A DNA stretch of 64,000 bases, from assembly GCF_017114915.1 (NCBI RefSeq), contig NZ_JAAUOE010000026.1, positions 1 to 64,000 of the forward strand, read 5' to 3'. Shown piece by piece: positions 34,516-41,797 of the stretch. Each line of letters begins with the position of its first letter. Positions within the stretch are counted from its first letter, which is position 1. The translations under genes and the position numbers were made by a program. The notes beneath the pieces are model-generated. The model was not told the origin of the DNA, ran no database searches, and saw only the letters and a program-made list of their open reading frames with translations. This DNA comes from Pseudomonas frederiksbergensis. GTDB taxonomy: Bacteria > Pseudomonadota > Gammaproteobacteria > Pseudomonadales > Pseudomonadaceae.

Positions 34516-35361
34516 TTAGCGAGTACCGCGACGGCTCATGAACGCCAGACGCTCGAGCAATTGCACGTCTTGTTCGTTCTTCACCAGAGCGCCTGCCAAT
34601 GGCGGGATGGCCTTGGTCGGATCGCGTTCGCGCAGCACCGCTTCGCCGATGTTGTCGGCCATCAGCAGTTTCAGCCAGTCCACCAGTTCGGAGGTCGAGG
34701 GCTTCTTCTTCAGGCCCGGCACCTTGCGCACGTCGAAGAATACGTCGAGGGCTTCGCTGACCAGGTCTTTCTTGATGTCCGGGTAGTGCACGTCGACGAT
34801 CTTCTGCAGCGTCACGCGATCCGGGAACGCGATGTAATGGAAAAAGCAGCGACGCAGGAAAGCGTCCGGCAGCTCTTTCTCGTTGTTGGAGGTAATGATG
34901 ATGATCGGACGCTTTTTGGCCTTGATGGTCTCGTCGATTTCGTAAACGTAGAACTCCATCTTGTCGAGTTCTTGCAGCAAGTCATTGGGGAACTCGATGT
35001 CGGCCTTGTCGATTTCATCGATCAGCAGAATCACCCGCTCTTCGGACTCGAAAGCCTCCCAGAGCTTGCCCTTTTTCAGGTAGTTACGAACGTCGTGAAC
35101 CTTGTCCACACCCAGTTGCGAATCCCGCAGGCGGCTGACCGCGTCGTACTCGTACAGGCCTTGATGGGCCTTGGTGGTGGACTTGATGTGCCAGGTAATC
35201 AACTTGGCGCCGAAGGACTCGGCCAGTTGCTCGGCGAGCATGGTCTTGCCGGTGCCTGGTTCGCCCTTGACCAGCAGTGGCCGCTCCAGGGTGATGGCGG
35301 CATTGACCGCCAGCTTCAGGTCATCGGTGGCGACGTAGGCCTGGGTGCCTTCGAACTTCAT
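34516..35361 (-). CDS. MoxR-family AAA+ ATPase
   Basis: A 281-residue AAA+ protein. Walker A is GEPGTGKTMLAEQ (about 34-46), Walker B is VILLIDEIDKAD (about 108-119), sensor 1 is IIITSNNEKELPDAF and the sensor 2/arginine-finger region is FLRRCFFHYIAFPD. It is the first gene of a two-gene operon with the VWA-domain gene and should supply ATP-driven remodelling for that partner. The start ATG at 35361 (MKFEGTQAYVATDD) is well conserved in this subfamily. Confidence 0.9.
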   Translation of the reverse strand: MKFEGTQAYVATDDLKLAVNAAITLERPLLVKGEPGTGKTMLAEQLAESFGAKLITWHIKSTTKAHQGLYEYDAVSRLRDSQLGVDKVHDVRNYLKKGKLWEAFESEERVILLIDEIDKADIEFPNDLLQELDKMEFYVYEIDETIKAKKRPIIIITSNNEKELPDAFLRRCFFHYIAFPDRVTLQKIVDVHYPDIKKDLVSEALDVFFDVRKVPGLKKKPSTSELVDWLKLLMADNIGEAVLRERDPTKAIPPLAGALVKNEQDVQLLERLAFMSRRGTR

Positions 35362-35505
35362 CTGCTAATCCTCGAACGGTAACACCGACCTGAACGAGGC
35401 AGGGCGGGGCGCAATAAATGGTCAGGCTCGACTATAACGCGCTGTCCAGTCGACTGTGAACGCAGACGGCTTATTCAGTCTCTGAATAGAGGGTCACTTG
35501 GTGAC

Positions 35506-36582
35506 TCACCCCGCATCCGGCTTGGGCCGTTCATACTGGGCATTGAACGCCTCGATGAAACCATTACGCAAAATCTGCAAAAACGCCTCGAATGCACTGA
35601 CATCTCGCTGATGCACGCTGCCCCTGAGCTGGACGCGCGTGGCGAACTGGTTTTTCGGCTGGTTCTTCAGCACGTTTTCGGTGCCGCCGACGAGCGCTTC
35701 CCAAATGGAGCGGAAAATCCCTTTGTCCTTGTTTTCTACATCCTGTTGCCAGTTGAACACATCGACGTCGTGCAATAGCGGTTTGATGTAGCCAGTGAGT
35801 TGACCCTTCTTGGCCTCGGCTTCGATGACCAGGTCGCCATGGCCGGCGTTGAAGTCGAACTTGCCGTAGGCCGCGGCGAAGTCGTTCATTCGTTTGAGTT
35901 CAAGGTCCTTGGTGCGCAGGCGGAACTGGAAGTCCTGGAAGTCGCTCAGCGGATCGAAAGTCGCCGTGGTTTCCAAGGGCGCATGCCCCAGCAACAGCGC
36001 CTTGCCGTCGAAACGCGCATCACGCTTGCCTTTTTTGTCGACCACATTGGTCAGGTTGTAAATGCTGGCATTGACCTGGGTGGCATTCATGTTCACGGGC
36101 GGTTTGGAATGGAAGTTTCGAAAGGTGATCCGGCCATCGTTGATCCGCACTTCGTTCAAGGTGATCGGCAGCAATTTTTCCAATTGTGCTCGCCAATCGG
36201 TGCCTTCACCGGTCTGGGAGTTTTTCTTGTTGGCGCCACCATCGACAAAGTTCACTTCGGGTTTGTCGAACTGCACCTCAGCCACCACGGCGTGGTCGTA
36301 CCAGAGCGAACGCCAGCTGACGGAAAGGTCGATCAATGGCGCGTTGACGAACGGCACCGGGACCTTGCCTTCGACCTTGACGATTTTCAGTCCGTTGATT
36401 TTGTAGGCGCCACGCCACAGGGCCAGGTCCACGTCGGTGATCTGCCCGCGGTAGTCACCCATGTTGGCCAATCGCTCGTTCAGGGAGTCACGCACCAGAT
36501 AGGGCAGGGCGATGTGCAGGGCAACCAGCAGTAAAACAAGGCCGGCTAGAGTCCACAGCGGCCAACTGTATCGACGCTTCAT
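35506..36582 (-). CDS. DUF748-domain (AsmA-like) protein
   Basis: A 358-residue protein anchored by one N-terminal membrane helix (LWTLAGLVLLLVALHIALPY, residues about 10-29), with the rest predicted periplasmic and beta-rich. The stretches YRGQITDVDLALWRGAYKINGL and ITLNEVRINDGRITFRNFHS fit the DUF748/AsmA-like repeat family, whose larger members bridge the envelope and move phospholipid. This short form has only one such unit; its role is unknown. It is divergent from cysK. Confidence 0.8.
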   Translation of the reverse strand: MKRRYSWPLWTLAGLVLLLVALHIALPYLVRDSLNERLANMGDYRGQITDVDLALWRGAYKINGLKIVKVEGKVPVPFVNAPLIDLSVSWRSLWYDHAVVAEVQFDKPEVNFVDGGANKKNSQTGEGTDWRAQLEKLLPITLNEVRINDGRITFRNFHSKPPVNMNATQVNASIYNLTNVVDKKGKRDARFDGKALLLGHAPLETTATFDPLSDFQDFQFRLRTKDLELKRMNDFAAAYGKFDFNAGHGDLVIEAEAKKGQLTGYIKPLLHDVDVFNWQQDVENKDKGIFRSIWEALVGGTENVLKNQPKNQFATRVQLRGSVHQRDVSAFEAFLQILRNGFIEAFNAQYERPKPDAG

Positions 36583-36708
36583 GGCGGCAAATCTCAGGCG
36601 GTGTAATGCGATTGACTGCTGTGGCAGCTGGACGTTCGACTGACTGGACGACCATGAGTAACAGGCATACCTTGGTGGGCTAATTCAACGCGGTATAAGG
36701 ACCCAGCC

Positions 36709-37683
36709 ATGAGCCGTATCTATGCTGACAACGCCCACTCCATCGGTAATACGCCGCTGGTGCAGATCAACCGTATCGCCCCGCGCGGTGTCACCATTCT
36801 GGCCAAGATCGAAGGGCGTAACCCCGGTTATTCGGTCAAGTGCCGGATCGGCGCGAACATGATCTGGGACGCCGAGAGCAGCGGTAAACTCAAGCCAGGC
36901 ATGACCATCATCGAGCCGACGTCGGGCAATACCGGTATCGGTCTGGCGTTCGTTGCCGCCGCTCGCGGTTACCGGCTGGTGCTGACCATGCCGGCGTCCA
37001 TGAGCATCGAACGACGCAAGGTGCTCAAGGCCCTTGGCGCCGAGCTGGTGTTGACGGAGCCGGCCAAAGGCATGAAAGGCGCGATCGAGAAGGCCGCCGA
37101 AATCCTCGCCAGTGACCCGTCTACTTACTTCATGCCGGGGCAGTTCGACAACCCGGCCAACCCGGCCATCCACGAAAAAACCACCGGCCCGGAAATCTGG
37201 AACGACACCGATGGCGCAGTCGACGTGCTGGTGGCGGGCGTCGGAACGGGTGGAACCATCACCGGGGTTTCGCGGTATATCAAGAATACCCAGGGCAAAC
37301 CGATTCTTTCGGTAGCGGTGGAGCCGCTGGTATCGCCGGTAATCACCCAGAAACTTGCCGGGGAAGAGATCAAGCCGAGCCCTCACAAGATTCAGGGCAT
37401 CGGCGCCGGTTTTGTGCCGAAGAACCTGGACCTGTCGATGGTTGATCGTGTGGAGTTGGTCAGCGACGACGAATCCAAGGCGATGGCCCTGCGCCTGATG
37501 CAGGAAGAAGGGATTTTGAGCGGCATCTCTTGCGGCGCGGCCATGGCGGTGGCTGTGCGGTTGGCCGAAACCCCGGAAATGCAGGGCAAGACCATCGTGG
37601 TCATCCTGCCTGACTCTGGCGAGCGCTACCTGTCGAGCATGTTGTTCAGTGATCTGTTTACCGAACAGGAAAATCAGCAATAA
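36709..37683 (+). CDS. cysK: Cysteine synthase A (O-acetylserine sulfhydrylase)
   Basis: A 324-residue pyridoxal-phosphate enzyme that makes cysteine from O-acetylserine and sulfide. NPGYSVKCRIGANMIWDAE contains the PLP lysine, EPTSGNTGIGLAFVAA the substrate loop and GVGTGGTITGVSRYIK the phosphate-binding loop. It follows E. coli CysK rather than CysM through its whole length, including the C-terminal LPDSGERYLSSMLFSDLF. A single gene, with degenerate REP sequence downstream. Confidence 0.94.
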   Translation: MSRIYADNAHSIGNTPLVQINRIAPRGVTILAKIEGRNPGYSVKCRIGANMIWDAESSGKLKPGMTIIEPTSGNTGIGLAFVAAARGYRLVLTMPASMSIERRKVLKALGAELVLTEPAKGMKGAIEKAAEILASDPSTYFMPGQFDNPANPAIHEKTTGPEIWNDTDGAVDVLVAGVGTGGTITGVSRYIKNTQGKPILSVAVEPLVSPVITQKLAGEEIKPSPHKIQGIGAGFVPKNLDLSMVDRVELVSDDESKAMALRLMQEEGILSGISCGAAMAVAVRLAETPEMQGKTIVVILPDSGERYLSSMLFSDLFTEQENQQ

Positions 37684-37914
37684 CGTTTACGGCTGCTTCG
37701 CTGCCAAAGCGAGGACAAGCCTCCTTGCCACAGGGGTTGATTCAAGTCAGCCCCCGTTCAGGAACCCTATGTTAAGAAGTGTTTATTGCGTAATCCTTAA
37801 CACTGAATGTTGAGTTATGCGGGTTTTTCCCGAGGCCGGTAGTGTTTATCATGGCCGACTGCCACGTCGGGTAAATGGCGTTGTGCGGAGTTACTTATTA
37901 TCAAGGAGTTGTAG

Positions 37915-38853
37915 ATGAGCTTTTCCTTTGTCGCGAAGGCGTCGGTGTTGCTGCTGTTCCTGGCCAGCACGCTCTATGTGCACTTGCGTGGCAAGGCGCG
38001 TTTGCCGGTCCTGCGTCAGTTCGTCAATCACTCAGCCCTGTTCGCTCCCTATAACGCCTTGATGTACTTGTGCTCCGGCGTGCCCTCCAAACCCTATCTG
38101 GACCGCAGCAAGTTCCCCGAGCTCGACGTGCTCAGGGACAACTGGGAAGTTATCCGCGACGAAGCCATGCACTTGTTCGACGAGGGCTACATTCGCGCTG
38201 CCGAAAAGAACAATGACGCTGGCTTCGGTTCGTTCTTCAAAAAGGGCTGGAAGCGTTTTTACCTCAAGTGGTACGACAAACCATTGCCGTCGGCCGAAGC
38301 CCTGTGCCCGAAAACCGTGGCGTTGGTCAGCGGCATCCCGACTGTCAAAGGCGCCATGTTTGCGCTGCTGCCCGGCGGCAGTCACCTCAATCCGCATCGC
38401 GACCCGTTCGCCGGTTCTTTGCGTTATCACCTGGGTTTGTCGACGCCCAACTCCGAGGATTGCCGCATCTTCGTTGACGGCCAGGTCTATGCCTGGCGTG
38501 ATGGCGAAGATGTGATGTTCGATGAAACCTACGTGCACTGGGTCAAGAACGAAACCGGGCAAACACGTGTCATCCTGTTCTGCGACATCGAACGCCCCTT
38601 GAGCAACCGCCTGATGACGCGCATCAACCGTTGGATCAGCGGCTGGCTGGGGCGCGCTACTGCGCCGCAGAATCTTGACGATGAACGCGTTGGCGGGATT
38701 AACCAGGCCTATGCCTGGAGCAAGAGCTTCAGCGACAAACTCAGCGGAGTGGTCAAGCAGTGGAAGCGTCGCAACCCTAAGGCCTATCGCGTGCTGCGAC
38801 CGGTGTTGGCGGTGGTGGTGTTGACGTTGCTGGGGTATTGGTTGATTGGTTGA
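37915..38853 (+). CDS. lpxO: LpxO-like aspartyl/asparaginyl beta-hydroxylase-family dioxygenase
   Basis: A 312-residue Fe(II)/2-oxoglutarate dioxygenase with an N-terminal membrane anchor (VLLLFLASTLYVHL) and a second hydrophobic segment at the C-terminus (VLAVVVLTLLGYWLI). The iron ligands are visible as H-x-D in LNPHRDPFAGSLRYHLGL and the distal His in ETYVHWVKNET, followed by the 2-oxoglutarate Arg in QTRVILFCD. In Pseudomonas and Salmonella LpxO adds a 2-hydroxyl group to a secondary acyl chain of lipid A. AAGGAG precedes the ATG. A terminator follows immediately. Confidence 0.85.
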   Translation: MSFSFVAKASVLLLFLASTLYVHLRGKARLPVLRQFVNHSALFAPYNALMYLCSGVPSKPYLDRSKFPELDVLRDNWEVIRDEAMHLFDEGYIRAAEKNNDAGFGSFFKKGWKRFYLKWYDKPLPSAEALCPKTVALVSGIPTVKGAMFALLPGGSHLNPHRDPFAGSLRYHLGLSTPNSEDCRIFVDGQVYAWRDGEDVMFDETYVHWVKNETGQTRVILFCDIERPLSNRLMTRINRWISGWLGRATAPQNLDDERVGGINQAYAWSKSFSDKLSGVVKQWKRRNPKAYRVLRPVLAVVVLTLLGYWLIG

Positions 38854-38869
38854 GGCCGACCATGGAATG

Positions 38870-38896
38870 AAAAAACGCTCCTTGGGAGCGTTTTTT
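38870..38896 (+). terminator. Rho-independent terminator
   Basis: AAAAAACGCTC pairs with GAGCGTTTTTT, 17 bases after the lpxO-like stop. The A-run on the left lets it serve the minus-strand small gene (38908-39069) as well. Confidence 0.85.
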
Positions 38897-38907
38897 GTCC
38901 GTGAGCT

Positions 38908-39069
38908 TTAGGGCCGCCCGGCAAGCAGGCTAGGCTCTTCGGTTTCGGTCCCCGTCGCAATAACCTGCAGAGTGCGCCGTTGACTGGTTGTCAGCTCTAC
39001 AGCAATGGGCTTGTTTTCTGTTGTGGGTGAGCTTTTCTTTGTGGGGGACTTTTTAATTACTTTGCGCAT
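38908..39069 (-). CDS. Small basic protein, unknown
   Basis: A 53-residue protein with a Lys-rich N-terminus (MRKVIKKSPTKKSSPTTENK) and no recognised domain. An unusually strong Shine-Dalgarno (CGGAGGGAAG) lies directly before the ATG at 39069; a GTG at 39108 overlapping the preceding gene would give 66 residues but has no such site. It lies downstream of the amber-interrupted GNAT-like gene on the same strand and ends at the bidirectional terminator. Confidence 0.55.
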   Translation of the reverse strand: MRKVIKKSPTKKSSPTTENKPIAVELTTSQRRTLQVIATGTETEEPSLLAGRP

Positions 39070-39104
39070 CTTCCCTCCGATATTGGTTATTAATTGAACA
39101 GTTT

Positions 39105-39494
39105 TCACGATGCTAGGCTCTCCAGTGCTTTGACAAGTCGGTTTTCAGCATCGAAATAAAAGCCCAGTTGTTGGTAAATGGAAGTTGCACCCTCCAGCGG
39201 CTCCTGAACTTCAATGAACCTGCTGCCGATGATTTGGGCGTACTGTTCGATAACCAACATAGCCAATGGCGCAATACGGTTTTTCAGAGGGTGGACTCCA
39301 CGTGGACATCCCTCCAATCGCACGATGCGGATTCGTTGCCGACTGTTGTTTGGGTTTGCGAAGCATAGTCCGCACAGTTCTTCATCGAACCAAATGGCGA
39401 GGTCCAGAGCCAAGGGTTCCCTCGCCTTCTATCCCACGACCTCACCCCATGAAAAGTGTGGATCGTCCCAGAGCTCAAAAGCATTGCAATCCAT
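39105..39494 (-). pseudogene. GNAT-like protein gene interrupted by an in-frame TAG
   Basis: Reading from ATG 39494 gives an unbroken frame apart from one TAG at 39431-39429 (codon 22): a beginning MDCNAFELWDDPHFSWGEVV, the stop, then KAREPLALDLAIWFDEELCG and on to 39105. The C-terminal part with VIEQYAQIIGSRFIEVQEPL and YQQLGF resembles the end of a GNAT acetyltransferase. Both halves read as one small protein of 129 residues with a stop in it, so a nonsense mutation (or a base error) is the simplest reading. A TTG at 39413 could restart a 102-residue product. Confidence 0.6.
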
Positions 39495-39567
39495 GTCACG
39501 CGCTGGTTATAGTCCGCGCTCGGTGGTTTGCTGAACCACCGTTCCACCCATCAAGAAAGATCAGCCC

Positions 39568-39732
39568 ATGCCAGCTTCCCTTATCAACGCGGTAGTCGAT
39601 TCAGCGGCCAACGCTGGCATCGTGCCGTGCGGGAATCAGCAGCCTGCGCAGATCAGTCATTACCCTCCACCTGTCAGTAGCACGCCGGTGTGCGTCGTCG
39701 TATCACCGCCGGGCGTTGGCTTCTCGGGCTGA
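39568..39732 (+). CDS. Possible leader peptide upstream of EamA gene
   Basis: A 54-codon frame (starts MPASLINAVVDSAANAG, later CGNQQPAQISHYPPP) with two cysteines, no signal peptide and no known domain. It stops 97 bases before the EamA gene. Between them lies a hairpin followed by seven T (39782-39808), the pieces of an attenuator. The Shine-Dalgarno site is weak (aagaaaga). The composition looks protein-like, but expression and function are unproven. Confidence 0.45.
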   Translation: MPASLINAVVDSAANAGIVPCGNQQPAQISHYPPPVSSTPVCVVVSPPGVGFSG

Positions 39733-39781
39733 TCAGCTTTTTATGCTGCTCCCCTTTGCCCGCCTGAAAAACTACTGAATT

Positions 39782-39808
39782 TCAGCTTCGGCTGAGTTGG
39801 CTTTTTTT
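39782..39808 (+). promoter_or_regulatory. Hairpin with T-tract before EamA gene (attenuator-like)
   Basis: TCAGC, a TTCG tetraloop and GCTGA form a stable stem, followed after six bases by TTTTTTT. It ends 22 bases before the EamA start, so it could terminate leader transcription ahead of the transporter gene. Confidence 0.5.
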
Positions 39809-39829
39809 GCCTGACTACAGGTGGTATTC

Positions 39830-40693
39830 ATGTTTGTCCTTTCGAAAAAGTCCGCGCTTGCGGCGGCATCCACGTGCCTGTTCGTTCTGTTGTGGAGCAG
39901 CGGGGCGATTTTCTCCAAATGGGGGCTGGCCCACGCATCACCCTTCGCCTTTCTGCTGGTCCGTTTCGCCATCGCCTTGTGCGGGTTGGTGCTGCTGGTG
40001 CCGTTGCTCAAGCTGAAACTGCCCGAGGGCGGCAAGCCGATGTTGTATGCGATGGCCACGGGCATGGTGTTGCTGGGGGCCTATCAGATTTTCTATCTGC
40101 TGGCCCTCGACCTCAAAGTCACACCGGGGGTGATGGCAACCATCATGGGCGTTCAACCGATTCTCACCATAGTGATCATGGAGCGGCACCGATCGATAAG
40201 CCGGATGTTCGGCCTGGCGCTGGGCTTGGCCGGGTTGATCATGGTGGTCTATCAGGGCATCGGTTTGGCCGGCATGTCGTTGGCCGGGATGCTTTGCGGT
40301 CTGTTGGCACTGGCGAGCATGACGTTCGGTTCGATCATGCAGAAACGAATCACCGATAATCCCCTCGGCACACTGCCGGTGCAGTACCTGGCCGGGCTGT
40401 TGTTGTGCGGAGTGTTTGTGCCGTTTCAGCCGTTTCACGTCGAACACAGCGCAGGCTTCATCGTGCCGGTGCTGTGGATGGGATTGGTGGTGTCGGTGCT
40501 GGCGACGCTGCTGCTGTATCGGTTGATCGCCCGGGGCAATCTGGTGAATGTCACCAGTCTGTTCTACCTGGTGCCGGCGGTGACGGCGGTGATGGATTAC
40601 CTGGTTTTCGGCAACCGGCTGGCGGCGTTGAGCCTGCTGGGCATGGGGTTGATCATCGTCGGTCTGGTGTTTGTGTTCCGTAAGACCACCTGA
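39830..40693 (+). CDS. EamA/DMT-family transporter
   Basis: A 287-residue inner-membrane protein with ten hydrophobic segments in two EamA repeats. LLWSSGAIFSKWGLAHASPFAFLLVRF in the first repeat and SLFYLVPAVTAVMDYLVFG in the second are typical of small-metabolite exporters. The ATG at 39830 follows acaggtgg; a GTG nine bases upstream is an alternative. A short frame and a terminator-like hairpin precede it. The substrate is unknown. Confidence 0.86.
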   Translation: MFVLSKKSALAAASTCLFVLLWSSGAIFSKWGLAHASPFAFLLVRFAIALCGLVLLVPLLKLKLPEGGKPMLYAMATGMVLLGAYQIFYLLALDLKVTPGVMATIMGVQPILTIVIMERHRSISRMFGLALGLAGLIMVVYQGIGLAGMSLAGMLCGLLALASMTFGSIMQKRITDNPLGTLPVQYLAGLLLCGVFVPFQPFHVEHSAGFIVPVLWMGLVVSVLATLLLYRLIARGNLVNVTSLFYLVPAVTAVMDYLVFGNRLAALSLLGMGLIIVGLVFVFRKTT

Positions 40694-40700
40694 AACAAAC

Positions 40701-40729
40701 AAGGCCCGGGGCATGAGCTCCGGGCCTTT
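40701..40729 (+). terminator. Rho-independent terminator
   Basis: AAGGCCCGG pairs with CCGGGCCTT around an ~10-base loop, eight bases after the EamA stop; it can act in both directions for the convergent EamA genes. Confidence 0.75.
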
Positions 40730-40760
40730 GTAGGTGATCCGACTTGCCCGCGAAGGCGTT

Positions 40761-41669
40761 CTATCGGGCAACCACCTCAACCGGCTTCACCACCGCCGGC
40801 TTCAACACCAGCCATAACGCCGCCGCAATCAACACCCCACCATACAAGTGCGCCATCGACAACGGCTCATCCAGTAACAGCGCGCCCCACAACACCCCGA
40901 ACGGCGGGATCATGAAGGTCACGGTCATCGATTTCACCGGGCCGATCGAGCTGAGCAAACGGAAGTAAATGATGTAAGCAAACGCGGTGCAGCCCAAACC
41001 CAACCCCAGCAACGACAACCAGACGCTCCAGCCACCCCAGCTCGCCGGTGGCTGGCTGATCACGCTGTAGCCGAACAGCGGCAGCAAAAGCAACGTTGCG
41101 CCGAGCATGCTGCCCAGGGCCGACAGGCGACTGTCGAGACCGCCGGCCTGATCGAGCCAGCGGCGGGCGAGGAACCCGGCAAAGCCATAACAGGTGGTGG
41201 CCATCAGGCACGCCAGTGCGCCCATCAGCAGTTCCATGTCGAACGCCACCGGACCTGCGCGGGTGAGAATGCCGACGCCGAACAGCCCGAGAAACACCCC
41301 GCAGACCTTCGCCCCGGTGAGTTTTTCATGGAAGAACAGCCCGCCGATCAACACGCCCATCAGTGGTGTGGTGGCGTTGAAAATCGCCGAGTAACCGGCC
41401 GGCAGCACTTGCGCGGCCACGGAATAAAGGGTCGCTGGAATCCCGGAGTTGATCAGCCCGAGCAGCATCACGGTTTTGAGTTTGCCTTTGAAATCCCAGC
41501 TGATTCGCATCAGCCCGACGATCACCAGCAGCCCGACGGCGGCAATCGACACACGGAAAAAAGCAGTGGGGATTGTGCCAATCACCGGGGCGATAATGCG
41601 CATGAACAGAAAACTCGCGCCCCAAATGGCAGCAAGCGACAACATGCGCAGAATATCGACGAGGTTCAC
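40761..41669 (-). CDS. EamA/DMT-family transporter
   Basis: A 302-residue protein with ten membrane segments and two EamA repeats (AAIWGASFLFMRIIAPVIG in repeat 1; TVTFMIPPFGVLWGALLLDEP in repeat 2). It starts at GTG 41669 with AAGGAAGGA upstream; the frame continues further, without family similarity. It is convergent with another EamA gene and divergent from aceK. The two EamA proteins are not close copies of each other. The substrate is unknown. Confidence 0.86.
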   Translation of the reverse strand: MNLVDILRMLSLAAIWGASFLFMRIIAPVIGTIPTAFFRVSIAAVGLLVIVGLMRISWDFKGKLKTVMLLGLINSGIPATLYSVAAQVLPAGYSAIFNATTPLMGVLIGGLFFHEKLTGAKVCGVFLGLFGVGILTRAGPVAFDMELLMGALACLMATTCYGFAGFLARRWLDQAGGLDSRLSALGSMLGATLLLLPLFGYSVISQPPASWGGWSVWLSLLGLGLGCTAFAYIIYFRLLSSIGPVKSMTVTFMIPPFGVLWGALLLDEPLSMAHLYGGVLIAAALWLVLKPAVVKPVEVVAR

Positions 41670-41797
41670 AGCGCGTTCCTTCCTTGATTGGCGCGCAAGT
41701 GTCGCGCCAGTCGGGGCACAAGGCAATGGTTGCGTTGCGTCACACAGGGCCACTAAGCTCAGGCTCCAACGATAAGAACAGCCGCCGAGGTTTCCCT

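Noticed and set aside
39284..39547. A frame reading ...HGVRSWDRR as the N-terminus of the acetyltransferase-like gene through a frameshift.
   Set aside because: The frame from ATG 39494 joins the downstream part without any shift and needs only one stop codon to be explained, which is the simpler account.
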